Of a stretch of DNA of 64,000 nucleotides, positions 35,240 through 44,000 are shown piece after piece. Origin of the DNA: Streptomyces sp. NBC_01463 (GTDB taxonomy: Bacteria; Actinomycetota; Actinomycetes; Streptomycetales; Streptomycetaceae); assembly GCA_036227345.1 (NCBI GenBank), contig CP109468.1, forward strand, positions 6,510,001-6,574,000. Direction: 5' to 3'. The notes below the pieces were generated by a model. That model saw only the letters and a program-made list of their open reading frames with translations, ran no database searches and was not told the origin of the DNA. Both the position numbers and the translations under genes were made by a program. How positions within the stretch are numbered: the first letter of the stretch is position 1; the number at the start of each line of letters is the position of its first letter.

Positions 35240-35850
35240 TGGCGACAGCAACGACAGTAGAAACCGGGCACGCGCACCCGTCGGTCAATCGGCCGAACCT
35301 CACCAGCGTCGGAACCATCATCTGGTTGAGTTCCGAGCTGATGTTCTTCGCGGCCCTCTTCGCGATGTACTTCACCCTGCGATCGGTGACCGGAGCGGAT
35401 CACTGGAAGGAAATGGCGTCAGCCCTGAACTTCCCGTTCTCGGCGACGAACACCACGATCCTGGTGCTCTCCTCACTCACCTGCCAGCTCGGCGTCTTCG
35501 CCGCGGAGCGGGGCGATGTGAAGAAGCTCCGTGCCTGGTTCGTGATCACCTTCGTGATGGGTTCGATCTTCATCGGAGGCCAGGTCTTCGAGTACACCGA
35601 GCTGGTGAAGAAGGACGGCCTCTCGCTGTCCTCGGACCCGTACGGCTCGGTGTTCTACCTGACCACCGGCTTCCACGGTCTGCACGTGACAGGCGGCCTC
35701 ATCGCCTTCCTGCTCGTTCTGGGCAGGACATACGCAGCCAAGAGGTTCACCCATGAGCAGGCGACCGCAGCCATCGTCGTGTCCTATTACTGGCACTTCG
35801 TCGATGTCGTGTGGATCGGCCTGTTCGCCACGATCTACATGATCAAGTAA
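35230..35850 (+). CDS. ctaE: Cytochrome c oxidase subunit III
   Basis: A 206-aa five-helix subunit III of the aa3 oxidase, which stabilises proton uptake at subunit I. Recognisable blocks are [29 protein letters not shown] and [14 protein letters not shown]. The start is ATG 35230; an in-frame GTG at 35239 is the alternative. No strong Shine-Dalgarno site is seen, and a perfect palindrome covers the start. It leads the ctaE-qcrC-qcrA-qcrB unit, placing subunit III with the bcc complex rather than with ctaC-D-F. Confidence 0.95.
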   Translation: MSVVATATTVETGHAHPSVNRPNLTSVGTIIWLSSELMFFAALFAMYFTLRSVTGADHWKEMASALNFPFSATNTTILVLSSLTCQLGVFAAERGDVKKLRAWFVITFVMGSIFIGGQVFEYTELVKKDGLSLSSDPYGSVFYLTTGFHGLHVTGGLIAFLLVLGRTYAAKRFTHEQATAAIVVSYYWHFVDVVWIGLFATIYMIK

Positions 35851-35908
35851 CCGGGCCAGAGCCCGAACCACATCATCGACGCAGAAGATCCTGACACCGG
35901 GGTAATCC

Positions 35909-36718
35909 GTGAAAAAGCTCTCCGCACGACGACGCCATCCGTTGGCGGCGGTCGTCGTACTACTCCTCGCGCTTGCGGCTACTGGGGGGCTGTACGCCGC
36001 GTTTGCGCCCGCGAGTAAGGCGCAGGCCGACGAAACCGCCCAGTCCCTCGCCATCGACGAGGGCAAGAAGCTGTACTCCGTCGGTTGCGCCAGCTGCCAC
36101 GGAACCGGCGGTCAGGGCACCACCGACGGGCCCCAGCTTGTCGGCGTGGGCTCCGCCGCCGTGGACTTCCAGGTCGGTACGGGCCGTATGCCGGCACAGC
36201 AGCCGGGCGCCCAGGTACCGAAGAAGAAGGTCATCTACACCCAGGCCGAGATCGACCAGCTCGCGGCGTACGTCGCGTCGCTCGGCGCCGGCCCGATCGT
36301 CCCCACCAAGAGCCAGGTCAGCCCTGACGGTGCGGACATCGCCAAGGGTGGCGACCTGTTCCGCACCAACTGCGCGCAGTGCCACAACTTCACCGGCGAG
36401 GGCGGTGCCCTGACGAAGGGCAAGTACGCCCCCAGCCTCGAAGGCGTGGACCCGAAGCACATCTACGAGGCCATGCAGACCGGCCCGCAGAGCATGCCGT
36501 CCTTCCCCGACTCGACGATGCCCAATCAGCAGAAGAAGGACATCATCGCGTACATCCAGACCGTGAACGGTGCCGAGTCGGAGAGCCCCGGCGGGCTCTC
36601 GCTCGGCGGCCTCGGTCCGGTCAGCGAGGGTCTCTTCGGCTGGATCTTCGGGCTCGGCGCACTGATCGCAGTTGCCATCTGGGTCGCGGCCCACACCGCT
36701 AAGGCCAAGAAGTCATGA
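35909..36718 (+). CDS. qcrC: Diheme cytochrome c of the bcc complex
   Basis: A 269-aa membrane-anchored diheme cytochrome that passes electrons from the Rieske protein to the aa3 oxidase without soluble cytochrome c. An N-terminal helix (about 10-32) is followed by two heme c domains with CASCH and CAQCH, and a C-terminal anchor helix (about 243-262). GTG 35909 starts 59 bp after ctaE. Its stop overlaps the qcrA ATG (ATGA). Confidence 0.96.
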   Translation: MKKLSARRRHPLAAVVVLLLALAATGGLYAAFAPASKAQADETAQSLAIDEGKKLYSVGCASCHGTGGQGTTDGPQLVGVGSAAVDFQVGTGRMPAQQPGAQVPKKKVIYTQAEIDQLAAYVASLGAGPIVPTKSQVSPDGADIAKGGDLFRTNCAQCHNFTGEGGALTKGKYAPSLEGVDPKHIYEAMQTGPQSMPSFPDSTMPNQQKKDIIAYIQTVNGAESESPGGLSLGGLGPVSEGLFGWIFGLGALIAVAIWVAAHTAKAKKS

Positions 36719-37767
36719 GTAGCCAAGAGATTCCAGAAGAGAACCTGCCCGCAGAGCAGGATTCCGCGCACGGCGCGGTAGAGGGTACGGACGACCCGTT
36801 CGCCGACCCGGGGCTGCCGGCCCACAAGCCGCGCATCCAGGACATCGACGAACGGGCCGCCAACCGGTCCGAGCGCGCGGTCGCGTTCATGTTCACGCTG
36901 TCCATGCTGGCGACGGTCGGCTTCATCGCCTCCTACGTCATCTTCCCGGTCGACAAGATCGTCTACATCTTCCCGTTCGGTCATGTGAGCGCGCTCAACT
37001 TCTCCCTGGGGCTGACCCTGGGCGTGGCGCTCTTCGCGATCGGCGCGGGCGCCGTCCACTGGGCGCGCACCCTGATGTCGGACGTGGAGGTCGCCGACGA
37101 GCGGCACGCGATCTCGGCCGAGCCCGAGGTCAAGGCGAAGGTTCTCGCCGACTTCGCGGCAGGCGCCGAGGAGTCCGCGTTCGGCCGGCGCAAGCTGATC
37201 CGCAACACCATGTTCGGCGCGCTGGCCCTGGTGCCGCTCGCCGGTGTGGTGCTGCTGCGCGACCTCGGTCCGCTGCCGGAGAAGAAGCTCCGCTCGACCC
37301 TGTGGGCCAAGGGCAAGCAGCTCATCAACATGAACACCAATGAGCCGCTGCGCCCCGAGGACGTCGTCGTCGGTTCGCTGACCTTCGCCATGCCGGAGGG
37401 CCTGGAGGAGGACGCGCACGACTTCCAGACGCAGATCGCCAAGGCCGCGCTGATGATCATCCGCATCGAGCCGGACAACATCAAGGACAAGCGCGAGCGC
37501 GAGTGGGCCCACGAGGGAATCGTGGCCTTCTCCAAGATCTGCACCCACGTCGGCTGCCCGATCAGCCTGTACGAGCAGCAGACGCACCACGTGCTCTGCC
37601 CGTGCCACCAGTCCACCTTCGACCTCTCCGACGGCGCCCGCGTCATCTTCGGTCCGGCCGGTCACGCTCTCCCGCAGCTGCGGATCGGCGTGAACAGCGA
37701 GGGCAACCTCGAGGCGCTCGGTGACTTCGAAGAGCCCGTCGGTCCTGCATTCTGGGAGCGCGGATGA
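36715..37767 (+). CDS. qcrA: Rieske iron-sulfur subunit of the bcc complex
   Basis: A 350-aa Rieske protein with three N-terminal membrane helices, as is typical of actinobacteria (about 57-78, 88-115 and 165-180), and a C-terminal Rieske domain. Cluster ligands are in CTHVGCP and CPCHQSTFDLSDG. It accepts electrons from menaquinol. The start overlaps qcrC and the stop overlaps qcrB, so translation is coupled along the operon. Confidence 0.96.
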   Translation: MSSQEIPEENLPAEQDSAHGAVEGTDDPFADPGLPAHKPRIQDIDERAANRSERAVAFMFTLSMLATVGFIASYVIFPVDKIVYIFPFGHVSALNFSLGLTLGVALFAIGAGAVHWARTLMSDVEVADERHAISAEPEVKAKVLADFAAGAEESAFGRRKLIRNTMFGALALVPLAGVVLLRDLGPLPEKKLRSTLWAKGKQLINMNTNEPLRPEDVVVGSLTFAMPEGLEEDAHDFQTQIAKAALMIIRIEPDNIKDKREREWAHEGIVAFSKICTHVGCPISLYEQQTHHVLCPCHQSTFDLSDGARVIFGPAGHALPQLRIGVNSEGNLEALGDFEEPVGPAFWERG

Positions 37768-39389
37768 GTACTGCGACCGATACGAAGCGCAAGGCGCCCG
37801 CCGGTGAGAAGGTTGCCGACTGGGCGGACGGCCGGCTCGGGATCTACTCCCTGGCCAAGGCCAACATGCGCAAGATCTTCCCGGACCACTGGTCCTTCAT
37901 GCTCGGTGAGATCTGCCTCTACAGCTTCATCATCATCATCCTCACGGGTGTGTATCTGACGCTGTTCTTCCACCCGAGCATGAACGAGGTCGTGTACCAC
38001 GGCCCGTACGAGCCCATGCAGGGCATCCGGATGTCCGAGGCCTACGCCTCGACCCTGAACATCAGCTTCGACGTCCGCGGTGGTCTGCTCGTCCGGCAGA
38101 TCCACCACTGGGCCGCGCTGATCTTCCTGGCCGGCATGTTCGTGCACATGATGCGCGTCTTCTTCACGGGCGCGTTCCGCAAGCCGCGCGAGATCAACTG
38201 GATGTTCGGCTTCCTGCTGTTCGTCCTCGGGATGTTCACCGGCTTCACCGGCTACTCGCTCCCGGACGACCTGCTCTCGGGTACCGGTGTCCGGTTCACC
38301 CAGGGCGCGATCCTGGCCACGCCGATCGTCGGCACGTACATCTCGATGTTCCTGTTCGGCGGAGAGTTCCCCGGCGGCGACTTCGTCGCCCGGTTCTACT
38401 CGATCCACATCCTGCTGCTGCCGGGCATCATGCTCGGGCTGCTGGTGGGCCACCTGATCCTGGTCTTCTACCACAAGCACACGCAGTTCGCGGGTCCCGG
38501 CCGGACCAACAAGAACGTCGTGGGCATGCCGCTGCTGCCGGTGTACATGGCGAAGGCCGGAGGCTTCTTCTTCCTGGTCTTCGGTGTCATCGCCGTCATC
38601 GCGGGCATCGCCTCGATCAACCCGATCTGGGCCATCGGCCCGTACCGCCCGGACCAGGTGTCCACCGGCGCCCAGCCCGACTGGTACATGGGCTTCGCCG
38701 AGGGTCTGATCCGAGTGATGCCCGGCTGGGAGATCAACCTCTGGGGTCACACGCTCGTCCTGGGCGTGTTCATCCCGCTGGTCCTCTTCGGTGTGATCCT
38801 GGGTGCGATCGCGATGTACCCGTTCATCGAGTCCTGGGTCACCGGCGACAAGCGCGAGCACCACATCCTGGACCGCCCGCGCAACGCCCCGACCCGGACG
38901 GCCTTCGGTGTCGCCTGGATCACGGTCTACTTCGTCGGCCTCGTCGGCGGTGGTAACGACCTCTGGGCGACGCACTTCCACCTGTCGCTGAACTCGATCT
39001 CCTGGTTCGTCCGGATCTTCTTCTTCGTGGGCCCGGTCCTCGCGTTCATCGTGACGAAGCGGATCTGCCTCGGCCTTCAGCGCCGCGACAAGGAGAAGGT
39101 GCTGCACGGACGCGAGTCCGGCCTCATCAAGCGCCTGCCGCACGGTGAGTTCGTCGAGGTCCACGAGCCGCTCTCGCCCGCGCAGCTGCACACGCTCACC
39201 GCGCACGAGCAGTACAAGCCGGTCGAGATCGGCCCGACGGTCGACGAGAACGGTGTCGAGCGCAAGGTCTCCCCGGTCGCCAGGGTGCGGGCCAAGCTCA
39301 GCAAGGGCTACTACGGCGAGAACAACCAGATCGCCAAGCCCACCGCCGAGGAGTACAAGGAGATCACCAGCGGCCACGGCCACCACTGA
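37764..39389 (+). CDS. qcrB: Cytochrome b subunit of the bcc complex
   Basis: A 541-aa menaquinol-oxidising cytochrome b. It has eight to nine membrane helices with paired heme-ligand histidines (RQIHHWAALIFLAGMFVHMMRVFFTG and YSIHILLLPGIMLGLLVGHLILV regions). The Qo-site PEWY motif is replaced by PDWYMGFAEG, as expected in actinobacteria. A long hydrophilic C-terminal tail (about 435-541) is also characteristic. It ends the operon at a hairpin terminator. Confidence 0.96.
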   Translation: MSTATDTKRKAPAGEKVADWADGRLGIYSLAKANMRKIFPDHWSFMLGEICLYSFIIIILTGVYLTLFFHPSMNEVVYHGPYEPMQGIRMSEAYASTLNISFDVRGGLLVRQIHHWAALIFLAGMFVHMMRVFFTGAFRKPREINWMFGFLLFVLGMFTGFTGYSLPDDLLSGTGVRFTQGAILATPIVGTYISMFLFGGEFPGGDFVARFYSIHILLLPGIMLGLLVGHLILVFYHKHTQFAGPGRTNKNVVGMPLLPVYMAKAGGFFFLVFGVIAVIAGIASINPIWAIGPYRPDQVSTGAQPDWYMGFAEGLIRVMPGWEINLWGHTLVLGVFIPLVLFGVILGAIAMYPFIESWVTGDKREHHILDRPRNAPTRTAFGVAWITVYFVGLVGGGNDLWATHFHLSLNSISWFVRIFFFVGPVLAFIVTKRICLGLQRRDKEKVLHGRESGLIKRLPHGEFVEVHEPLSPAQLHTLTAHEQYKPVEIGPTVDENGVERKVSPVARVRAKLSKGYYGENNQIAKPTAEEYKEITSGHGHH

Positions 39390-39414
39390 TCACCTGAACT
39401 GATCGCCACAGCGG

Positions 39415-39443
39415 GAGCCCCGTCCATTCGATGGACGGGGCTC
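39415..39443 (+). terminator. Intrinsic terminator of ctaE-qcrCAB
   Basis: A 13-bp perfect stem (39415-39427 with 39431-39443), 3-nt loop, followed by TTT. It separates qcrB from trpD. Confidence 0.9.
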
Positions 39444-39513
39444 TTTGCTGCCCCTGGGGCTCGATAGGGTGGTCCCATCCCCTAATCGGCTGTGGACCCC
39501 CCAGGAGCGGACC

Positions 39514-40578
39514 ATGAACGTTGTGACCCCGGTCGGCGGCGACAGCGTGGCGGCTCGTTCCTGGCCCGGCGTGCTGACCCCCCTGCTGCGCGGCGAGGAC
39601 CTGACCGAGGACGACACCGCCTGGGCCATGGACCGCATCATGAGCGGCGAGGCCACCGACGTGCAGATCGCCGGATTCGCGGTGGCGCTGCGGGCCAAGG
39701 GCGAGACCGTCACGGAGGTCGCCGGCCTGGTCCGCGCGATGTACGAGCACGCCACCACCATCCATGTGCCCGGCCGTACCGTCGACATCGTGGGCACCGG
39801 CGGCGACATGGCCAAGACGGTCAACATCTCCACCATGTCGGCGATCGTCGTGGCGGGCACCGGGGCCAAGGTCGTCAAGCACGGCAACCGCGCCTCGTCG
39901 TCGGCCAGCGGCTCCTCCGACGTCCTGGGCAAGCTCGGCGTCAACCTGGAACTGCCCCCGCAGCGGGTCGTGGAGGTGGCCGAGGAAGCGGGCATCACCT
40001 TCTGCTTCGCGGTCAAGTTCCACCCCGCACTGCGGTACGCGGCGAAGGCCCGGGCGGAGCTCGGCGCGCCGACCACGTTCAACATCCTCGGCCCGCTCAC
40101 CAACCCGGCCAAGGTGCGGTCGCAGGCGATCGGCGTCGCCGACCTGCGGATGGCGCCCATCGTCGCGGGCGTCCTCGCCGAGCGCGGCAACTCCGCCCTG
40201 GTCTTCCGCGGCGACGACGGCCTGGACGAGCTGACCACCACCGCGACCTCCCGGGTCTGGATCGCCCGGGACGGCGTGGTGCGCGAGGAGGCGTTCGACC
40301 CGCGCGACGTCGGTCTCGAGCTGGTGCCGGTGGACGCGCTGCGCGGCGCCGACGCCTCGTACAACGCCGATGTGGCCCGCCGGCTGCTCGCCGGTGAGAC
40401 GGGGCCCGTACGGGACGCCGTCCTGCTCAACTCGGCGGCGGCCCTGGTCGCGCTGGACCCGGGGGAGGGCACGCTGGCCGAGCAGATCGCCGGCGGGATC
40501 GTGAAGGCCGCCGAGTCCATCGACTCGGGCGCGGCGGGCCGGGTGCTGGAGCGCTGGGTCGTGGCCAGCAACGCCTGA
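39514..40578 (+). CDS. trpD: Anthranilate phosphoribosyltransferase
   Basis: A 354-aa enzyme that joins anthranilate to PRPP in tryptophan synthesis. The PRPP loop [17 protein letters not shown] and the blocks [17 protein letters not shown] and [12 protein letters not shown] are clear. ATG 39514 follows AGGAGCGG; the frame to 39445 is a shadow into the terminator. No other trp genes are near. Streptomyces often carry two trpD copies, so this may be a second isoform. Confidence 0.94.
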   Translation: MNVVTPVGGDSVAARSWPGVLTPLLRGEDLTEDDTAWAMDRIMSGEATDVQIAGFAVALRAKGETVTEVAGLVRAMYEHATTIHVPGRTVDIVGTGGDMAKTVNISTMSAIVVAGTGAKVVKHGNRASSSASGSSDVLGKLGVNLELPPQRVVEVAEEAGITFCFAVKFHPALRYAAKARAELGAPTTFNILGPLTNPAKVRSQAIGVADLRMAPIVAGVLAERGNSALVFRGDDGLDELTTTATSRVWIARDGVVREEAFDPRDVGLELVPVDALRGADASYNADVARRLLAGETGPVRDAVLLNSAAALVALDPGEGTLAEQIAGGIVKAAESIDSGAAGRVLERWVVASNA

Positions 40579-40596
40579 GGGCACGGAGTGTGAGGC

Positions 40597-40627
40597 AGGG
40601 CGCAGTCCAGATCATGGACTGCGCCTT
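40597..40627 (+). terminator. Intrinsic terminator of trpD
   Basis: An 11-bp perfect stem (40599-40609 with 40615-40625), extended by a G-T and an A-T pair, with a 5-nt loop and TT. It lies just before the SAM-IV riboswitch. Confidence 0.82.
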
Positions 40628-40661
40628 GCGCGTTTGCGTACGTATGGCAAGATGCTGCGCA

Positions 40662-40780
40662 GGTCATGAGTGACAGCGACTACGGCCCCGGCCCGCTGTC
40701 CGGCAACCCTCCGTCCGTGGCGGGGTGCCCCGGGTGAAGACCAGGCCGTAGGCAGCGAGGTCTGCGGCAAGCGCGGACCC
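40662..40780 (+). ncRNA. SAM-IV riboswitch
   Basis: S-adenosylmethionine-sensing aptamer of the actinobacterial SAM-IV class. Diagnostic blocks are GGTCATGAGTG at the 5' end of P1, GCAACCCTCC, GGGGTGCCCCGGGTGA, the P1 3' strand AAGACC and the 3' block GGCAAGCGCGGACC. These match the SAM-IV consensus that I know from mycobacteria and Streptomyces in order and spacing. It precedes a cysteine-desulfurase-like gene, consistent with control of sulfur metabolism by SAM. Confidence 0.93.
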
Positions 40781-40953
40781 CTCGACATCGTGAGATGTCC
40801 ACCCGTGGGGTCCTGGTCCTCAGGGAGCCTCTTGTGAGCAAGCGAATGCGATAGGGCTTTTCGGCCCTCCTCCGCACACCCTTCTTTCTTCCCTCCGTGC
40901 TGCCGCGTCGTCGCAGGCACGCGGATTTCGCCTGCCTGTTACGGGAGTTCGTC
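40781..40953 (+). promoter_or_regulatory. Candidate expression platform of the SAM-IV riboswitch
   Basis: The 173 nt between aptamer and start codon contain a hairpin (GACATC-GTGA-GATGTC, 40784-40799). It lies inside a 7-bp outer stem (40775-40781 with 40807-40813) whose left strand is the end of the aptamer. CCTGGTC at 40812-40818 can pair with GACCAGG at 40739-40745, which includes the P1 3' strand. A third hairpin (AGGGC...GCCCT) lies around 40853-40868. These mutually exclusive pairings look like a switch, but the mechanism is inferred. Confidence 0.5.
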
Positions 40954-42330
40954 ATGTCTGTCTTCACCGCTGCCGCCGACCAGTCCATTTGTTCCCCGCT
41001 GCCCGTTCTGGGCAAGGATGTGACGGTCCCGCTGGTCACCGGCGGTGAGGTCACCTACGCCGCACTCGACTACGCCGCCAGCGCCCCGGCCCTGCAGCGG
41101 GTGTGGGACGACGTCGCCGCCTACGCCCCGTACTACGGCAGCGTCCACCGCGGCGCCGGCTACCTCTCGCAGCTCTCCACGGACCTCTTCGAGTCCAGCC
41201 GCGTCACCGTCGCCGAGTTCCTCGGCTGCCGCCCCGACGACCAGGTGATCTTCACCCGGTCGACCACAGACTCGCTCAACCTGCTGGCCGCGGCCGTGCC
41301 GGCCGACTGCCAGGTCTTCGTGTACGAGACCGAGCACCACGCCTCGCTGCTGCCCTGGCGCGACGCCCGGGTGACCTACCTGAACGCCCCGCGCACCCCG
41401 GCCCAGGCCGTCGCCACGCTGGAGCGGGCGCTCGCCGACCGTGACCCGTACGGCCCCGCGCTGGTGTGCGTCACCGGCGCCTCCAACGTCACCGGTGAGC
41501 TGTGGCCGGTCAAGGAGCTCGCCGCCGCCGCGCACGCCCACGGCGCGCGGATCGTCCTCGACGCCGCGCAGCTCGCCCCGCACCACCCCGTCGACATCGC
41601 CGAGCTGGACGTCGACTGGGTCGCCTTCTCCGGCCACAAGCTGTACGCGCCGTTCGGCTCCGGCGTCCTCGCCGGCCGCTCCGACTGGCTGCGCAGCGCC
41701 GAGCCCTACCTGGCCGGCGGCGGCGCCTCCCGCAAGGTCGCGCGGCGCACCGACGGCGGAGTGGACGTCGAGTGGCACACCACCGCCGCCCGCCACGAGG
41801 CCGGCTCTCCCAACGTCATCGGCGTCTACTCCATCGCCTCCGCCTGCAAGGCGCTCACCGAGGCCGGATTCGACAGCCTGGTCGCCCGCGAGCAGCACCT
41901 CGTCAGCGCGGTCCGCGCCGGACTCGCCGAGGTCCCCGAGGTCAAGGTGCTCTCACTGTTCGGCGACGACGCCCCGCGGGTCGGCGTCATCTCCTTCGTG
42001 GTGGAGGGCTGGAACAGCTCCCACTTCGCCGCGGCACTCTCCGCCGAGTACGGCATCGGGGTGCGCGACGGACTCTTCTGCGCCCACCCGCTGGTGCGCA
42101 CCCTGCTCGGCAGCGACCCGCAGGACGTCGGCGAGTGCGGCGCGCCGGAGGCCGAGCCGGGCGAGCGGTCCCTCAACGCGATCCGCGTCAGCTTCGGCGC
42201 CGGTACCCCGGAGGAGCACATCGAGCGCTTCCTGCGCGCCGTCCGCGAGCTGGTCAGCGAGGGCGCCCAGTGGAAGTACCGCACCGAGGACGGCCGTTGC
42301 GTCCCGGACCGCGGCACCGCGCAGGTCTGA
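40954..42330 (+). CDS. Class V aminotransferase / SufS-like cysteine desulfurase
   Basis: A 458-aa PLP enzyme of the SufS/CsdA type. PLP lysine K229 in FSGHKLYAPFGSG, the histidines of YETEHHASLLPW and a cysteine at the catalytic position, C376 in GVRDGLFCAHP, support a desulfurase. A C-terminal extension WKYRTEDGRCVPD is unusual. ATG 40954 follows CGGGAG. Control by a SAM-IV riboswitch implies a role in sulfur or methionine supply rather than bulk Fe-S assembly. It is the second desulfurase-like gene in the window, besides the TusA fusion at 28458. Confidence 0.9.
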   Translation: MSVFTAAADQSICSPLPVLGKDVTVPLVTGGEVTYAALDYAASAPALQRVWDDVAAYAPYYGSVHRGAGYLSQLSTDLFESSRVTVAEFLGCRPDDQVIFTRSTTDSLNLLAAAVPADCQVFVYETEHHASLLPWRDARVTYLNAPRTPAQAVATLERALADRDPYGPALVCVTGASNVTGELWPVKELAAAAHAHGARIVLDAAQLAPHHPVDIAELDVDWVAFSGHKLYAPFGSGVLAGRSDWLRSAEPYLAGGGASRKVARRTDGGVDVEWHTTAARHEAGSPNVIGVYSIASACKALTEAGFDSLVAREQHLVSAVRAGLAEVPEVKVLSLFGDDAPRVGVISFVVEGWNSSHFAAALSAEYGIGVRDGLFCAHPLVRTLLGSDPQDVGECGAPEAEPGERSLNAIRVSFGAGTPEEHIERFLRAVRELVSEGAQWKYRTEDGRCVPDRGTAQV

Positions 42331-42336
42331 GGCGGA

Positions 42337-42386
42337 CAGCACTTCGGCCGGGCACGGACAGCTGTCCGTGCCCGGCCGAAGTGCTG
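42337..42386. terminator. 50-bp perfect palindrome, bidirectional terminator
   Basis: Two 25-nt arms (42337-42361 and 42362-42386) are exact reverse complements with no spacer. It sits between the SufS-like gene (stop 6 bp before) and the convergent Lrp-domain gene (stop 6 bp after). In RNA it would fold into a stem of about 23 bp with an AGCT turn. Confidence 0.93.
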
Positions 42387-42391
42387 CCCTG

Positions 42392-42673
42392 CTAGCCGTC
42401 CAGGCCGATGGCGAACGCGGCTTCCAGGTCGTGCTGGGAGTACGTACGGAACGCGACGTGTGTGTCGGTCCCCTCGACACCGGGGATCTTGCTGATCCGG
42501 CCGGGGATGACGTCGGCGAGATCGTCGTGCTTGGAGACCCGGACCATGGCGATCAGGTCGTAGGTACCGGTGACCGAGAAGACCTCGCTGACGCTGTCCA
42601 GCGCGGCGATGGCCTCGGCGATCTCGGGAATCCGGTCCACGCTGGTTTTGATGAGCACGATCGCGGTGATCAC
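42392..42673 (-). CDS. Stand-alone Lrp/AsnC effector (RAM) domain protein
   Basis: A 93-aa protein made only of the Lrp/AsnC ligand-binding and oligomerisation domain (VTGTYDLIAMVRV and IPGVEGTDTHVAF are typical). It has no DNA-binding helix-turn-helix. Such proteins form rings and may bind amino acids or modulate full-length Lrp partners. GTG 42673 with GGGAG upstream. The amino acid sensed is unknown. Confidence 0.9.
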   Translation of the reverse strand: MITAIVLIKTSVDRIPEIAEAIAALDSVSEVFSVTGTYDLIAMVRVSKHDDLADVIPGRISKIPGVEGTDTHVAFRTYSQHDLEAAFAIGLDG

Positions 42674-42747
42674 GGCTGGCTTTCTCCCTCGGTGGCCGTG
42701 GCTGGGGACTTCACTCTAGAGCCTTGCGCCGGGAGCGTGCCGGGCTC

Positions 42748-42841
42748 GCGGGGTCCGGCACGCGCATCTGCGGCGTTGTCGTCAGTCGCCACTGCTCCGC
42801 AGTGCCTCCTGCGCCTTGCAGCTGCACGCACCGGACCCCGC
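42748..42841. repeat. Dispersed structured repeat, copy A
   Basis: An 11-bp perfect outer stem (42748-42758 with 42831-42841) encloses GGCGTTGTCGTCA (42772-42784), a 6-bp hairpin CACTGC-TCC-GCAGTG (42790-42804) and CGCCTTGCAGCTGCACGCAC (42812-42831). The same blocks recur at 63320-63455 with compensated stems. It lies 4 bp past the rhomboid stop, so it may also act as its terminator. The remaining part of the gap 42674-42747 shows nothing else. Confidence 0.75.
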
Positions 42842-42845
42842 TCCC

Positions 42846-43565
42846 TTATCCGGCCTGCTCCCGGCGCAAGGCTCCGGCCTCACGCCTGTAGCGCCCCCAC
42901 GCATAGAGAAACCCGGTGGCGAAGCCGACCACGTGGGCGAGGTAGGCCACGCCCGGCCCGCTGCCCGCGCCCTCGGCCGCCAGCCACTGCAGGACGAACC
43001 AGAAGACCAGCACGATCCAGGCGGGGAAGCGCAGCGGCAGGAACAGCAGGAACGGGAACAGGCTGGTGACCCGGGCCCGGGGGAAGAGGTAGAGGAAGGC
43101 GCCCAGCACCGCCGAGATCGCCCCCGACGCGCCGACGAGGGTCTGGTCGGACGTGGCGTGCGCGGCCGCGTAGGCGAGCAGGGCGAGATAGCCGCAGCCG
43201 AGGTAGAAGAAGGCGAACTCGGTGTGGCCCATCCGTTCCTCGGCCATCGCCCCGAACACGTACAGGAACAGCATGTTGCCGAGCAGATGCAGCCAGCTGC
43301 CGTGCACGAACAGGGCGGTGAGCGGGGTGAGCACGGCGTGCCCCGACCCGTCCCACAGCTCGCTCGGGATCACGCCCCAGCGTTCGAAGTACCCGGCCTG
43401 CGCGGCGAGCAGGGCGTCCGCGCTGCCGTAGACCGGGTTGAACCCGGACAGCGGGCTGATCACGAAGACCACGCAGCACAGGGCGATGAGGGCGTACGTC
43501 ACCGGCGGCCCGCCCGAGGTGGCCGCCCGCAGGATTCTGCCGGCCGCAGCCCGCCGATCGATCAT
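42846..43565 (-). CDS. Rhomboid-family intramembrane serine protease
   Basis: A 239-aa six-helix protease of the S54 family. Catalytic serine in VGASGAISAVLG and histidine in LAHVVGFATGF are both present, as is the HGSWLHLLGNMLFLYVFG block on helix 2. It cleaves membrane proteins within or near the bilayer; substrates are unknown. ATG 43565 was chosen over an in-frame TTG at 43583; neither has a strong ribosome-binding site. It is divergent from the zinc-ribbon gene. Confidence 0.93.
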   Translation of the reverse strand: MIDRRAAAGRILRAATSGGPPVTYALIALCCVVFVISPLSGFNPVYGSADALLAAQAGYFERWGVIPSELWDGSGHAVLTPLTALFVHGSWLHLLGNMLFLYVFGAMAEERMGHTEFAFFYLGCGYLALLAYAAAHATSDQTLVGASGAISAVLGAFLYLFPRARVTSLFPFLLFLPLRFPAWIVLVFWFVLQWLAAEGAGSGPGVAYLAHVVGFATGFLYAWGRYRREAGALRREQAG

Positions 43566-43725
43566 GAACAGAGCATGACGCAAGCGGAGGGAACGGGACA
43601 GAGCGCCTCGCCGTGCCGGTGGGATGCGCCGAGGCCGTAGGGTTGCAGCAGGACATCCGCAGTTCGACGGCGCACCGCGAGATCCTTGTCCGGCGGCTCA
43701 CGGCTCGAGATAAGAGGACACAACG

Positions 43726-43968
43726 ATGACGACGGTTCCCCAGCCGACCGACGGGACCCGCTGGCGCTGCACGCTCTGCGGAAACCTGACGCGGTTCGAC
43801 GTGACGCGCTCGTCCAAGGTCGTCGAGTACGTGCACCTCGACCTGGCCGGTGAGTCCAGTGTCGAAGAACGCGAGGTCGTCAGTGAGACCATCGAGTCGG
43901 TGCGGTGTCGTTGGTGCAACGCGGTGGACCAGATCGAACTAGTCGACAGGCCGGGTGCCGACTCCTGA
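43726..43968 (+). CDS. Small zinc-ribbon protein
   Basis: An 80-aa protein with two CxxC knuckles (RCTLCGN near residue 15 and RCRWCNA near residue 61), which would bind one zinc ion. The middle is acidic and probably beta-rich (VVEYVHLDLAG). ATG 43726 follows AAGAGGA. It lies 32 bp before the NYN-domain gene on the same strand, suggesting a common transcript and perhaps a shared RNA-related role. Confidence 0.85.
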   Translation: MTTVPQPTDGTRWRCTLCGNLTRFDVTRSSKVVEYVHLDLAGESSVEEREVVSETIESVRCRWCNAVDQIELVDRPGADS

Positions 43969-44000
43969 CGGGGCCGTGCGGACATAAAACGAGGTGACGG

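Noticed and set aside
34626..35375. A 249-residue version of the pseudo-receiver
   Set aside because: The extra N-terminus overlaps ctaE coding DNA, and a strong Shine-Dalgarno site precedes the inner ATG at 35027.
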